In this document: positions 39,400 to 48,212 of the stretch, one piece after another
Layout of the letters: each line of letters opens with the position of its first letter
How positions within the stretch are numbered: the stretch's first letter is position 1
Source: Dechloromonas hortensis
GTDB lineage: Bacteria; Pseudomonadota; Gammaproteobacteria; Burkholderiales; Rhodocyclaceae
Length of the DNA: 52,872 nt
Direction of reading: 5' to 3'
NCBI RefSeq assembly: GCF_009469765.1
Contig: NZ_SSSQ01000019.1
Span: 1 to 52,872, forward strand
Made by a program: the position numbers and the translations under genes
The notes under the pieces: model-generated
Database searches by the model: none
Seen by the model: only the letters and a program-made list of their open reading frames with translations
What the model was told of the DNA's origin: nothing

Positions 39400-40947
39400 A
39401 TGCACAAGCTTACTCGCAAGGCCATCGTTTCGGCCGTTGCCCTCGCCGTCTCCGCCGGCACCCTGCCCGCCTTCGCCGCCGAACCCGTCGTCCAGGGACC
39501 TGAATCGGTCCAGGACTGGTACAAGCAGGGGCATCACTTCATCCGCCACAGCGAGCGGATCGTCGACAACCATCGCCACGCCAAGAACGTCATCCTGTTC
39601 GTCGGTGACGGCATGGGCGTTTCGACCGTAACCGCCGCCCGCATTCTGGAAGGCCAGTTGAACGGCAAGCCGGGCGAGGAAAACCGCCTGTCCTTCGAAA
39701 ACTTCCCGAATCTGGCTCTCTCCAAGACCTACTCCTGGGACCAGCAGACTTCCGACTCCGCCCCGACGATGACCGCCATGGTCACCGGCTACAAGGCGCG
39801 TGAAGGCATGCTCTCGGTCAACCACCTGACCGCCCGCGGCGAATGCGATGCCGCCAAGATCGCCGCCAACAGCCTGCCGACCATCCTCGAACAGGCCGCT
39901 GCCGCCGGCAAGGCGACCGGTGTCGTTTCCACCGCCCGCATCACGCATGCCACCCCTGCTGCCACCTACGCCCACACCGCCGTGCGCGACTGGGAACACA
40001 ATGGCCAGGTTGCCGCTGCCTGTGCCGGCGTCGCCAAGCCGGTCAAGGACATTGCCCGTCAGTTGATCGAAGTATCGCCGACCGTTGCCAAGAGCCTGAA
40101 AGTCGCGCTGGGCGGTGGCCGTGAATATTTCCGCCCGAACACCCAGTTCGATCCGGAAGACACCACCAAGAAGGGCCTGCGGACCGATGGCCGCGACTTG
40201 ACGGCCGAATGGGTGAGCACCCGTGGCGCCAACGCCAAGTTCGTCTTCGACCAGGCCGGCTTCGATGCCACCACCCCGGCCAATACCAGCCACCTGCTCG
40301 GCCTGTTCGAGCGTTCGCACATGGAGTACGAGGCCGACCGTGCCAACGACACCGCCAAGGAGCCGTCGCTGACCGAGATGACCGCCAAGGCCATCGACAT
40401 GCTCGACAGCAACAAGCGCGGCTTCTTCCTGCACGTCGAGGCTGGCCGTATCGACCACGCCCACCACGCCGGAAATGCCAAGCGCGCCCTGCTCGACACC
40501 GTCGAGTTCGCCAAGGCAATCAAGAAGGCCTACGAGATGACCGATCCGCGCGAGACGCTGATCATCGTCACCGCCGACCACAGCCACGTGTTCACCATCG
40601 CCGGCTACCCGCATCGCGGCAACGACATCCTCGGCCTGAGCAAGGAAGTGCCGGCCGTCGATGGCAATGCCCCGACGCCGACCAAGGCTGGTGACGGCAT
40701 GCCTTACACCACGTTGGGTTACCAGAATGGCCCGGGCGCTGCCGGCAATCCGCGCAGCAACGACCTGAGCAGCGTCGATACAACGGCCCTGAACTACCTG
40801 CAGCAAGCCGTCGTGCCGATGGGCTCGGAAACCCATGCCGGTGAAGATGTCGCCATCTACGCCACCGGTCCGAAGTCCTATCTGGTCCGCGGCAGCATGG
40901 AACAGAACTGGATCTACCACGTGATGAAGGAAGCCTTCGGCTTCTGA
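39400..40947 (+). CDS. phoA: Alkaline phosphatase (PhoA family)
   Basis: A 515-residue periplasmic enzyme with a signal peptide cleaved after AFA (residue 26). The catalytic serine is S120 in SDSAPTMTAM, and metal ligands are seen at D70 (FVGDGMG), in HVEAGRIDHAHHAG and in VTADHSHVF. The enzyme releases phosphate from organic esters outside the cytoplasm. AAGGAG lies 9 bp upstream of the start. No clear Pho box (11-bp TGTCA repeats) is visible in the gap before it. It is longer than the E. coli enzyme (about 470) because of added loops in the C-terminal half. Confidence 0.93.
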   Translation: MHKLTRKAIVSAVALAVSAGTLPAFAAEPVVQGPESVQDWYKQGHHFIRHSERIVDNHRHAKNVILFVGDGMGVSTVTAARILEGQLNGKPGEENRLSFENFPNLALSKTYSWDQQTSDSAPTMTAMVTGYKAREGMLSVNHLTARGECDAAKIAANSLPTILEQAAAAGKATGVVSTARITHATPAATYAHTAVRDWEHNGQVAAACAGVAKPVKDIARQLIEVSPTVAKSLKVALGGGREYFRPNTQFDPEDTTKKGLRTDGRDLTAEWVSTRGANAKFVFDQAGFDATTPANTSHLLGLFERSHMEYEADRANDTAKEPSLTEMTAKAIDMLDSNKRGFFLHVEAGRIDHAHHAGNAKRALLDTVEFAKAIKKAYEMTDPRETLIIVTADHSHVFTIAGYPHRGNDILGLSKEVPAVDGNAPTPTKAGDGMPYTTLGYQNGPGAAGNPRSNDLSSVDTTALNYLQQAVVPMGSETHAGEDVAIYATGPKSYLVRGSMEQNWIYHVMKEAFGF

Positions 40948-40953
40948 TCACAA

Positions 40954-41014
40954 CCCCGGGCGGCTGTCAGCCGGCTGCCCGGGGCTTGAAACATGAGCGC
41001 CCTGCGGGGCGCTC
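40954..41014 (+). terminator. Two hairpins after phoA
   Basis: CCCCGGGC...GCCCGGGG (40954-40984, with an inner GGCT/AGCC stem) and GAGCGCCC/GGGCGCTC (40995-41014) follow the phoA stop. Neither has a long T-run. They may attenuate read-through into the next gene. Confidence 0.5.
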
Positions 41015-41038
41015 GCTGCATTTAAAGAGGAAGCTGCG

Positions 41039-41752
41039 GTGAACCTGAAAAAAACAGTGATTTTGGGCTGCCTGAGCCTTATGGCCAGCGCCCATGCCCA
41101 CGAAGCGCATCACGAACATCAACCGGCGGTCAGCGCCTCATCCGCCGTCAGCCAGCCGCTCAAGCCGCTGGCCGCCCGCTTCGATCTGAGCAACAACAAG
41201 CTGCGTACCGAGTGGTATCTGTGGCGCGATGCCGATGCGGTCGAGACCGCCGACCTGGCCACCGGCCAGAACAATATCTGGGAGCGCCAGGGCAAGGACG
41301 ATTACAGCTACCGTCGCGTCTTCCACCGCGATCAGCGTGTCGTCGAATACACACCGGGCGAGATTCGCACGCGCAATGCCCAGCCTGACTGGGTCAAGCT
41401 GGCTTCAGTCGTTTCGCCCGAATTGCTCGAATCGCTGAAGCGCGGCCCGAGCAAGGTGCAATTCGGCCAGAAGGCCGTGCGCTACAGCGGCACGCTGAAT
41501 GGCCAGAAGATCGAATTGTGGTGGCTGGAACAGGCCCGCTTGCCGGCCCGCCTGCAGATCGTCGGGCCGCAGCAACGCATGGAACTCAGCCTGAAGGAAA
41601 TCCACACCGAGGCCCCGGCCGCCTGGCCGCGTGCCACCGATGAACGCATCGCCAGCTACGGCAAGATCGATGCATCCGACTTTGGCGACATGGAAAGCGA
41701 TCCCTTCGTCGCCCGTGTCATGCAACAAGATGGTCATCACCACGCGCACTGA
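41039..41752 (+). CDS. His-rich periplasmic hypothetical protein
   Basis: A GTG start preceded by AAAGAGGAAG. The 237-residue protein has a short signal (VILGCLSLMASAHA). The mature N-terminus is HEAHHEHQ and the C-terminus QDGHHHAH, so both ends could bind metal ions. The middle (WYLWRDADAVETADLATGQ, KIELWWLEQARLPARLQIVG) suggests a beta-sandwich. It follows phoA closely on the same strand, 91 bp apart. A role in supplying Zn or another metal to the phosphatase is possible but unproven. Confidence 0.6.
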   Translation: MNLKKTVILGCLSLMASAHAHEAHHEHQPAVSASSAVSQPLKPLAARFDLSNNKLRTEWYLWRDADAVETADLATGQNNIWERQGKDDYSYRRVFHRDQRVVEYTPGEIRTRNAQPDWVKLASVVSPELLESLKRGPSKVQFGQKAVRYSGTLNGQKIELWWLEQARLPARLQIVGPQQRMELSLKEIHTEAPAAWPRATDERIASYGKIDASDFGDMESDPFVARVMQQDGHHHAH

Positions 41753-41788
41753 GACGTCGATTCGGGTTGGCTGACCGCCACCAATGAA

Positions 41789-41824
41789 AACAGGCCCTGT
41801 GGCGATAACGCCCCAGGGCCTGTT
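41789..41824. terminator. Bidirectional terminator
   Basis: AACAGGCCCTG and CAGGGCCTGTT pair over a 14-base loop between the convergent His-rich gene and the phasin gene. Short T and A tracts lie outside the stem. Confidence 0.7.
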
Positions 41825-41842
41825 GCTTTCCGGTGAACCAAA

Positions 41843-42409
41843 TCAGGCGACCTGGTCGACCGACATCTCCGCCCTGGCCTTGCTGGCTTTGGCAGCCTTG
41901 ACGGTGCTCTCGGACAAAGCGACCAGCTTTGCCTGGGTCGATTCGGCGGCTTGCTTGACGACATTCTGCACCGAATCCATCGCCTCGCTGGCGGTGCTCA
42001 GCGCGCTCTTGACCGCTTCCACGACCGGCTCGGCGCCCTGCGGCACGTTCTTCATCGTTGCTTCGACCGCGGCGACGAACTGCTTTTGCGCGTCAGCCAT
42101 CTGCGTCTCGATCAGTTCGCCGAACTCGTTGCCCAGACCAACGGCGATTCCGAACAGGCCGTGGTTGTAGGCGGCCGCCTTTTCGGCCAGGTCCTGCAGG
42201 GCGTTGTTGTGCAGCTTCGACAACTCCTTGACGTCCTTGCTGCTGAGCAGCGAGTGGGCATGCTCGTGATGGTGCTCCAGGGAGTTCTTCGAGGTTTCCA
42301 GATTCAACAGGGCAATCTTCTCGACAGTGACCAGCGCTTTGCTGGTCATCTCGTGCAATGCAGACAGCTGGGCCTTGTGGGCCGCAATCACTTTTTCGGC
42401 ATTCATCAT
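41843..42409 (-). CDS. Phasin-family protein
   Basis: A 188-residue helical, Ala- and Glu-rich protein. It has the phasin pattern of amphipathic repeats: QLSALHEMTSKALVTVEKIALLNLETSKNSLEH, HNNALQDLAEKAAAYNHGLFGIAVGLGNEFGEL, and ALSTASEAMDSVQNVVKQAAES. Phasins coat polyhydroxyalkanoate granules and limit their fusion. GGAGAA precedes the ATG-ATG start. No PHA synthase gene is adjacent, which is common. Confidence 0.85.
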   Translation of the reverse strand: MMNAEKVIAAHKAQLSALHEMTSKALVTVEKIALLNLETSKNSLEHHHEHAHSLLSSKDVKELSKLHNNALQDLAEKAAAYNHGLFGIAVGLGNEFGELIETQMADAQKQFVAAVEATMKNVPQGAEPVVEAVKSALSTASEAMDSVQNVVKQAAESTQAKLVALSESTVKAAKASKARAEMSVDQVA

Positions 42410-42491
42410 GCTGGTTCTCCGCTAGGTGGGTTGATCCAGCAAACACCTTAGTCATCCTGCATTACACGGCTATTGCAAGATAACGCCGGGC

Positions 42492-42989
42492 CTAGAGCAT
42501 GCCAGTCGGCAAGACCTGTTTTTCCCGAAGCGGCAGATAGATGAAGACAACCTGCCCGGCTGTCACCGTTTCCACCGCGTATATCCCGCCGATCAGATCG
42601 CCCGCCTTGATGACCAGATGCCGCCCCTGATGGTTGATGAAAACACGCTGCTCGCTATCCTCATGCAACTGCCCGAGGTACTGGAAAGGCAGTGGCGGTG
42701 CCGTGGGCTTGGGAGGCGGAGGTGGAGGCGGCGCGACATACCAGCTCTTGCGCCGGAAGGGATCGATGACAGCCTCTGTTTCCTCGCTGGCCATGCCCTC
42801 CGGTTTTGGTGCTTGGGCCAGGGGTTCAAGCGTTGGCGGGTACGCCACCGACGCCACTTCGAGCGGATGATGCTGGGCTGCCGCCTCGATGGCAGGAACG
42901 GCCCCTTCTTCGTCCTCAACCAGTAGTGCGGCCGCCACCGTCACGACGAGCAGAGCGCCGAGGATGGCCCAGCGCTGGCGCGGCTTCAC
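42492..42989 (-). CDS. GspC/PilP-like assembly protein, last gene of the secretion operon
   Basis: A 165-residue protein with one N-terminal membrane segment (WAILGALLVVTVAAALLV, 7-24). A Pro-rich linker follows (a run of prolines near 85-93), then a small beta-rich periplasmic domain (LPFQYLGQLHEDSEQRVFI, LVIKAGDLIGGIYAVETV), the HR-domain type that links the inner-membrane platform to the secretin in GspC and PilP. Its start overlaps the previous gene by 4 bp (ATGA). It closes the minus-strand operon that begins with gspD at 52203. Confidence 0.75.
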   Translation of the reverse strand: MKPRQRWAILGALLVVTVAAALLVEDEEGAVPAIEAAAQHHPLEVASVAYPPTLEPLAQAPKPEGMASEETEAVIDPFRRKSWYVAPPPPPPPKPTAPPLPFQYLGQLHEDSEQRVFINHQGRHLVIKAGDLIGGIYAVETVTAGQVVFIYLPLREKQVLPTGML

Positions 42990-43549
42990 AGCACTTCCGC
43001 CCGACGGATGAAGATGACCAGGCGCAGTTGTGCCTCAATTTCACCGGCACCAATGCTGTCGCGACGCAGGCTGACATCCTCGATGGCCAGGTTCGGAAAC
43101 TCGTCCCGCAAGGTCAGCAGGAACTGGCGTATTTCCCGGTAGTCACCGAGCACCGGCAGGCTCACCACATAGCGGTCAAGCAGCTTTTCCTTGCCCGCAA
43201 CCAGGCGATATTCGCCGGCGCTGAATTGCAAGCCGCCACTTTCGGCCAGATTGAGCAGCCGACCCAGTTCGCCCGGCAGGCGGCTCTCGTCGGGAAAGCG
43301 TTGGAGCAGCTGCGGACGCCCTTGCTCCGGGGCGGATTGATGCTCGATCTGCAGGCGCCGGGTGTTGCGCTCAAGCTGAGCCAAACGGCGTTCACCGGCG
43401 GCGATGGCGGCTTCCCGCCCGGGCAGCAGAAGCAGATGGGTCGTGGCGGCCAGCAGGACAAGCAGGCTGCCGGCCAGCAGCAGCCAATTCGGATTGACCA
43501 GGGCAAAGCGGGCACGGGCCAGGAGCGTATTCAAAGCGGAAGCTTCCAT
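42986..43549 (-). CDS. PilO/GspM-like inner-membrane protein
   Basis: A 187-residue protein with one TM helix (NWLLLAGSLLVLLAATTHLLLL, 20-42). Heptad-like helices follow (EAAIAAGERRLAQLERNTRRLQIEH), then a ferredoxin-like domain (YVVSLPVLGDYREIRQFLLTLRDEFPNLAIEDVSLRR). That order is that of PilO and GspM. The PilO motif GxYxxIxxFLxxL is well matched by GDYREIRQFLLTL. The protein pairs with the PilN-like product encoded just upstream and overlaps that gene by 19 bp. Confidence 0.75.
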   Translation of the reverse strand: MEASALNTLLARARFALVNPNWLLLAGSLLVLLAATTHLLLLPGREAAIAAGERRLAQLERNTRRLQIEHQSAPEQGRPQLLQRFPDESRLPGELGRLLNLAESGGLQFSAGEYRLVAGKEKLLDRYVVSLPVLGDYREIRQFLLTLRDEFPNLAIEDVSLRRDSIGAGEIEAQLRLVIFIRRAEVL

Positions 43550-44055
43550 GTTGCGCTAATTTCGAAGACGACGGGGCGCTGCCCGTCTTCGGTCTTGATC
43601 TTGTGGGACAACAGCGTGGCCTGGGCCAGCGGTGGACGGCGCAGGGCTTCGACAAAGGCCAGGGTGGCCGGCAGGTTGCGCGCCTCGCCGGTAATCTGCA
43701 GCGATTTGCCAGCCGCATTGGGCACGATGGCGAGCAAGGCTACATCTTCCTGGGTGGCCTGGTCGATATGGCGATAGAGCGCTTCCCAGTCAATCGCGAT
43801 GGCTGCTGCAGCTTGCCGTAGCGCCTTGTCCTGCTCGGCGTTCAGGGCCGGCCCATCAGCTGTCTTGCCATCGCGTGCCAAGCGGTCGGCCCGCCGCTGC
43901 GCCTGGCGCAACTGCGCCTCGATTTCTTCTTGCTGCTGGCTAAGACGATGGGCATCGAGCCACGCATCGGCAGCGAGCAAGGCACCAGCCAGCAGCAGGA
44001 CTAGCGGCAACAATCCGGCGCGGCGCGGCTGAAAGTCCAGGCCCAGGTCACGCAT
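43531..44055 (-). CDS. PilN-like inner-membrane protein
   Basis: A 174-residue protein with a short cytoplasmic start (MRDLGLDFQP), one TM helix (LLPLVLLLAGALLAADAWL, 15-33), a coiled coil (QQEEIEAQLRQAQRRADRLAR) and a periplasmic ferredoxin-like end (LLAIVPNAAGKSLQITGEARNLPATLAFVEALR). PilN joins PilM in the cytoplasm through its N-terminal peptide; the segment before the helix fits this. It overlaps both neighbours, by 8 bp upstream and 19 bp downstream. Confidence 0.72.
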   Translation of the reverse strand: MRDLGLDFQPRRAGLLPLVLLLAGALLAADAWLDAHRLSQQQEEIEAQLRQAQRRADRLARDGKTADGPALNAEQDKALRQAAAAIAIDWEALYRHIDQATQEDVALLAIVPNAAGKSLQITGEARNLPATLAFVEALRRPPLAQATLLSHKIKTEDGQRPVVFEISATWKLPL

Positions 44056-44806
44056 GCGCCGCCCGATTGATCAGCGGCAGGCGACATTCGACCTGCCAGT
44101 CGCCCAGCGTCTGCGGCCATTGCTGCTGGCTGAAGACCTGCAGTTTTCTGACCTCAACGGCCGACGACTCGGCCGCCAGCAGGCCCGGCAGTTCATCGCT
44201 GGCTGGCCCGGCGGAGCGATGGTTGCGCAGCAGGCAGGGACTCCCCTGCCGGACGCCGAGCAGGGTCAGCCAGCCTTCATCCGGCAGCACGATATAGCCA
44301 TCGTTCAGGGTCGCCCGACCGGCTGCCAGTTCGGCATTGAGGCGCGGCTGGATACTGCTCAGGCGCAATTTGGCGGCCTGGGCGGCCTGGCGCAAAGCCA
44401 GCAGCAATTCTTGCGGCAGCCCTGCCGCCACCCCGTTGCGGCCGAAGACGCCACGGTCGAGCGCGATGTCGAGGCGGTCGGCCGCTTCACTCAGCGTATG
44501 ACGCAACAAGGCACGCGCCATCGCCAGCCGGGCACCTTGGCCCATGATCGTTTCGCTCCACGGCAACACCGCGTAGCGCACGAACTGGTCGGCAAGCACT
44601 ACGCGCAGGCTGTTTCCCGGGCGAGCGTGGCTGGCCAGTAGCGCCTGTGCCCCGGCCACCGCCGGCTGCCATGAAGGCTGTTCGGCGCTCGGCAGCGGAA
44701 CCGGCATCGCGTGCGTTTCGCTCGCCCCGCGCCAGGCCCGGCGCTCAAGCGTCACGCCGGCCGGATGGATGAACAGGGTCAGGTTTTCAAGCCACGAAGG
44801 TGACAC
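44048..44806 (-). CDS. PilM-like (actin-fold) cytoplasmic assembly protein
   Basis: A 252-residue protein without a TM segment. The pattern SWLENLTLFIHPAGVTLERRAW, then ARPGNSLRVVLADQFVRYAVLPWS and LRLSSIQPRLNAELAAG, resembles the actin-like fold of PilM and the cytoplasmic part of GspL, although the nucleotide motifs are weak. It is shorter than PilM (about 350). It overlaps the gspE-like gene by 20 bp. With the PilN- and PilO-like genes it would make the inner-membrane platform. Confidence 0.6.
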   Translation of the reverse strand: MSPSWLENLTLFIHPAGVTLERRAWRGASETHAMPVPLPSAEQPSWQPAVAGAQALLASHARPGNSLRVVLADQFVRYAVLPWSETIMGQGARLAMARALLRHTLSEAADRLDIALDRGVFGRNGVAAGLPQELLLALRQAAQAAKLRLSSIQPRLNAELAAGRATLNDGYIVLPDEGWLTLLGVRQGSPCLLRNHRSAGPASDELPGLLAAESSAVEVRKLQVFSQQQWPQTLGDWQVECRLPLINRAAHA

Positions 44807-46475
44807 GGTTCGCCTCCTCCAGGCTGGTCACCCCGGCCCTCACCAGATCCAGCGCCGATTCACGCAGCGAACGGGTGCCGCCGCGCCGGGCCGCTTCCTT
44901 CAACTGGCGGATCGGGGCCCGGGCGAGAATCAGTTCGCGGATTTCGTCATCGAGGGCCAGCAATTCGGCGATCGCCCGCCGTCCGCGATAGCCGGTGCCG
45001 CGACAGGCCCCGCAGCCAACGGACTTCCTGAACCGCCAGTCCTCCCCGGGCCGGATGTCGATTTCGGCATCGGCCAACTGCCCGGCTTCCGGTGTGCTCG
45101 GCACGGCACAGGCCGGGCACAACACGCGGATCAGGCGCTGCGCGACGACACCATTGAGGGCCGAGACCAGGTTGTAGGGATCGACCTGCATGTGCAGAAA
45201 GCGGCCGATCACATCGAAAACATTGTTGGCATGCACCGTGGTGAATACCAGGTGGCCGGTCAGTGCCGCCTGTACGGCGATCTGCGCCGTTTCCGGATCG
45301 CGGATTTCGCCGACCATGATCTTGTCCGGGTCGTGGCGCAGGATGGAACGCAGACCGCGCGCGAAACTGAGGCCCTTCTTCTCGTTCACCGGTATCTGTA
45401 GCACGCCGGACAACTGGTACTCGACCGGATCCTCGATGGTGATGATCTTGTCTTCGCCCCGGTTGATCTCCGACAACGCGGCATAGAGCGTCGTCGTCTT
45501 GCCGCTGCCGGTCGGCCCGGTGACCAGCAGCATGCCGTAGGGCTCGGCCGACAGGCGGCGGATACGGTGCATGGTTTCGCCGTCGAAACCCATGACGTCG
45601 AGGCGCAGGCCCTCCAGGCGGTCGCTCAGTGCCTGCTTGTCGAGCACGCGCAGCACGGCATCCTCGCCCCAGATACTGGGCATGATCGAGACCCGGATGT
45701 CGATCTCGCGCTCCTGCCAATTGACCTTGAAACGGCCGTCCTGCGGCACGCGACGTTCGGCGATGTCGAGTTCGGAGAGCACCTTGATCCGCGAAATCAG
45801 CTGTTCGGCGGTATCGCTGCCATCGATGGCGCTGGCAAAATTGAGCACGCCGTCGATGCGGTACTTGATGCTCAACCCACGCTGGCCGGCCTCGACATGA
45901 ATGTCGCTGGCGCCCGATTTCAGGCCGTCGTGCAGCGTCGACCGCAGCAGGCGGACGATGGTGCTGCCCTCCTCGGCAATGCTCTGCAACGACAGCTTCT
46001 CGCCACCGCCTTCACTGGTCGCGACGACGGAAGCACTGGAGAAACCGGCGTCCAGGGTCCGGACCCTCGCCTCTTCGCGGGCCAGGTAGGCGGTGACGAC
46101 CGAGTTCGGGGCGAGCCGCCAATCGACCCGACAGGCCAGCGGCAGCAGACCTTCCAGCCAGTCGCGCAGGCTGGCGTCAAAGGGGTTGGCGGTCACCGCA
46201 AGGCAGCCCTCACCGACCTCGAGGAGCAACACCTGGCGTCGCACGTAGTCGGCAAACGAGGCCAGTGAGAGCGCCAGCGCCTGCTCCGGCAAGTCGCCCA
46301 GGCGCACGGCCTGGATGCCAAAGGCGGCGGCGGCCAAATCGGCCGCTGTGCTTTCGTCCATACCATGGTCGGCCTGCAGCCCGCCAAGCACGGCCGGCAA
46401 TCCTCCGCCCGCTGCCAGTTGCCGGGCCGTGGCGAGCAAGGCATCACGCCGTATCAGGTCGTTGGGCGAATTCAT
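44787..46475 (-). CDS. gspE: GspE/PilB-type secretion ATPase
   Basis: A 562-residue ATPase. It has an N-terminal GspE domain (about 1-140), then the ATPase core: SGASDIHVEAGQRGLSIKYRIDGVL, Walker A GPTGSGKTTT (320-329), the Asp box IITIEDPVEYQL, Walker B IMVGEIRDPETA, and the His box LTGHLVFTTVHANN. The zinc-binding loop LCPAC...CGAC is complete. Such ATPases drive pseudopilus assembly. It overlaps gspF by 4 bp, and the TTT GSG block is intact, so it should be active. Confidence 0.92.
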   Translation of the reverse strand: MNSPNDLIRRDALLATARQLAAGGGLPAVLGGLQADHGMDESTAADLAAAAFGIQAVRLGDLPEQALALSLASFADYVRRQVLLLEVGEGCLAVTANPFDASLRDWLEGLLPLACRVDWRLAPNSVVTAYLAREEARVRTLDAGFSSASVVATSEGGGEKLSLQSIAEEGSTIVRLLRSTLHDGLKSGASDIHVEAGQRGLSIKYRIDGVLNFASAIDGSDTAEQLISRIKVLSELDIAERRVPQDGRFKVNWQEREIDIRVSIMPSIWGEDAVLRVLDKQALSDRLEGLRLDVMGFDGETMHRIRRLSAEPYGMLLVTGPTGSGKTTTLYAALSEINRGEDKIITIEDPVEYQLSGVLQIPVNEKKGLSFARGLRSILRHDPDKIMVGEIRDPETAQIAVQAALTGHLVFTTVHANNVFDVIGRFLHMQVDPYNLVSALNGVVAQRLIRVLCPACAVPSTPEAGQLADAEIDIRPGEDWRFRKSVGCGACRGTGYRGRRAIAELLALDDEIRELILARAPIRQLKEAARRGGTRSLRESALDLVRAGVTSLEEANRVTFVA

Positions 46476-47653
46476 TGGAAATTCCCGGCCAGTTCGAAGA
46501 TCGGCATGTAGAGCAGCAACACGATGCCGCCAATGACGGCGCCTATGCCAGTCATCAGCAGCGGCTCGAACAGGCGACTGAAGGTATCGACCAGACGACC
46601 GATCTCCTCGTCGTAGAAAGCCGCAATCGACTCCAGCATGCTGCCCAGTTGGCCGCTTTTTTCACCGACGGCGATCATCCGCCGGGCGATCGGCGTACTC
46701 AAGCCACCGCGTTGCGCCGCATCGGAAAACGCCAGGCCCTGCTCGATATCGCCGACTGTCTGCGTCAGCCCGGCGCGCAGCGCCCCGGGCAGGATGTCGC
46801 CGACCATCAACAGACTGGAGCGTAGCGGTATGCCGGCCCGCAACAGCATGCCGACCGTGCGGTAGAAACGGGCCAGGTAAACGATGCGCAGGCGTTCGCC
46901 GATGGCGGGCAAACGCCACAGCAAGCGCCCAAATCCGGCGCGAACGGCGGGCAGCGACAGCAGGCCGCTCATCGCCCCGGCCGCCAGCGCACAGCCCAGT
47001 AGCAGAGCGGCGGCATGCTGATTGACGAAGCCGCCCCAGATGAACAACAGCGCCGACAACCCTTCCGGTTGCCGGCCACTATCGGCAAAGACCAGCGCGA
47101 AGCGGGGCACGACAAAGCCGAGCAGGAAAAAGGTAACCAGGCCGCCGACGATCAGCAGCAGGATGGGATAGATCGCCGCGCCGAGCAGTTTCTTTTTCAG
47201 TTCGCGCAACTTTTCATCGAAGGCGATGTAGCGGCGCAAGGCCTCCGGCATGTCCCCCGTCCGTTCGCTGGCCTTGACGGTAGCGATGTAGAGTTCCGGG
47301 AAAATCGCTGGATAGTGCTGCAGCGCCTGCGAGAGCGACAAACCCTGGCGCAGCGAAGCGAGCAGGCCGTTCAGCACCTCGCCGAAGGTGCCGCCATGAT
47401 CCTGTTCGGCCAGCGTTTCCAGCCCCTCGACGACATTCAGCCCGGCCTCAAGCAGGGAGAGCAACTGCCTGGTGAACATCGGCAACTGGAATTTTCCGGC
47501 GCGCTGGCCGGCGATCCGGCCAACCGCCACGGAAGAAACGATCACCGCTCCTTGCAGCGCCGGCGCCTGTGGCAAGGCTGCCGCACTGTCGGCCGCCACG
47601 CGCAGGCGGCTGAGCTTTTGCCCGGGCAGGACGGCGACCACATCGAATTCCAT
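46472..47653 (-). CDS. gspF: GspF/PilC-type inner-membrane platform protein
   Basis: The ATG at 47653 (MEFDVVAVLPGQKLSRLRVAA) gives 393 residues. The frame is open upstream, but that part antisenses the GspG gene. Two GspF domains are visible: FTRQLLSLLEAGLNVVEGLETLAEQ, then the TM stretch LLGAAIYPILLLIVGGLVTFFLLGFVVPRF, and FYRTVGMLLRAGIPLRSSL, then LLMTGIGAVIGGIVLLLYMPIFEL. It anchors the pseudopilus motor. It starts 11 bp after gspG. Confidence 0.9.
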   Translation of the reverse strand: MEFDVVAVLPGQKLSRLRVAADSAAALPQAPALQGAVIVSSVAVGRIAGQRAGKFQLPMFTRQLLSLLEAGLNVVEGLETLAEQDHGGTFGEVLNGLLASLRQGLSLSQALQHYPAIFPELYIATVKASERTGDMPEALRRYIAFDEKLRELKKKLLGAAIYPILLLIVGGLVTFFLLGFVVPRFALVFADSGRQPEGLSALLFIWGGFVNQHAAALLLGCALAAGAMSGLLSLPAVRAGFGRLLWRLPAIGERLRIVYLARFYRTVGMLLRAGIPLRSSLLMVGDILPGALRAGLTQTVGDIEQGLAFSDAAQRGGLSTPIARRMIAVGEKSGQLGSMLESIAAFYDEEIGRLVDTFSRLFEPLLMTGIGAVIGGIVLLLYMPIFELAGNFQ

Positions 47654-47664
47654 TCGGCCGCTGC

Positions 47665-48099
47665 TCACCAGTTGCCGATATCGGCAGCCTCGCCTTCGCC
47701 GCCGGGCTTGCCGTCCTTGCCCAGGGAAAAAAGGTCGAACTCGCCGTGCTCGCCGGGCTGCGCATACTGATAGGCGCCGCCCCACGGATCGGCCGGCACT
47801 TCCTTGCGCAGATAGGGGCCTTTCCAGCGGCTTTCGCTGGCCGGACGCTTGTTCAAGGCCGCCAGCCCCTGTTCACCGTTTGGATAGCGCCCGACATCGA
47901 GACGGTAGTGATCGAGGGCCTTTTCCAGCGCATCGATCTGGGCACGCGCCGCCTTCACTTCGGACTTGCCGATCTGGGCGAAATACTTCGGTCCGACATA
48001 GCCGGCCAGCAAGCCGATGATGACCATCACGACGAGCAGTTCGAGTAGCGTGAAACCACGCTGGATAGCAGGAAGTTGCGAACGGAAGGAAAACGCCAC
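47665..48099 (-). CDS. gspG: GspG major pseudopilin
   Basis: A 144-residue pseudopilin. A class III leader ends at G15 with F16 as the mature N-terminus (QRGFTLLELLVVMVIIG), with the conserved Glu at +5. The C-terminal domain has the GspG signature DHYRLDVGRYPNGEQGLAAL and ends with YDLFSLGKDGKPGGEGEAADIGNW-like calcium-loop wording (FDLFSLGKDG). It forms the shaft of the type II pseudopilus. The upstream gap is used by a divergent lytic transglycosylase gene. Confidence 0.92.
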   Translation of the reverse strand: MAFSFRSQLPAIQRGFTLLELLVVMVIIGLLAGYVGPKYFAQIGKSEVKAARAQIDALEKALDHYRLDVGRYPNGEQGLAALNKRPASESRWKGPYLRKEVPADPWGGAYQYAQPGEHGEFDLFSLGKDGKPGGEGEAADIGNW

Positions 48100-48212
48100 G
48101 GGTTGTGCTGGAGCATGGACAAGACAAGCGATGCTATGGCGGCCACGTTACAGGGAAGTGACAAAGGCATGTTCAAGAAGCTGTAACACAGCGGCATTAA
48201 TCTGGCCTTTCC

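Noticed and set aside
39397..40920. 507-residue minus-strand frame opposite phoA
   Set aside because: It is the mirror of a GC-rich gene with strong signal peptide and catalytic motifs on the plus strand; its protein is Gly/Val-rich without any motif.
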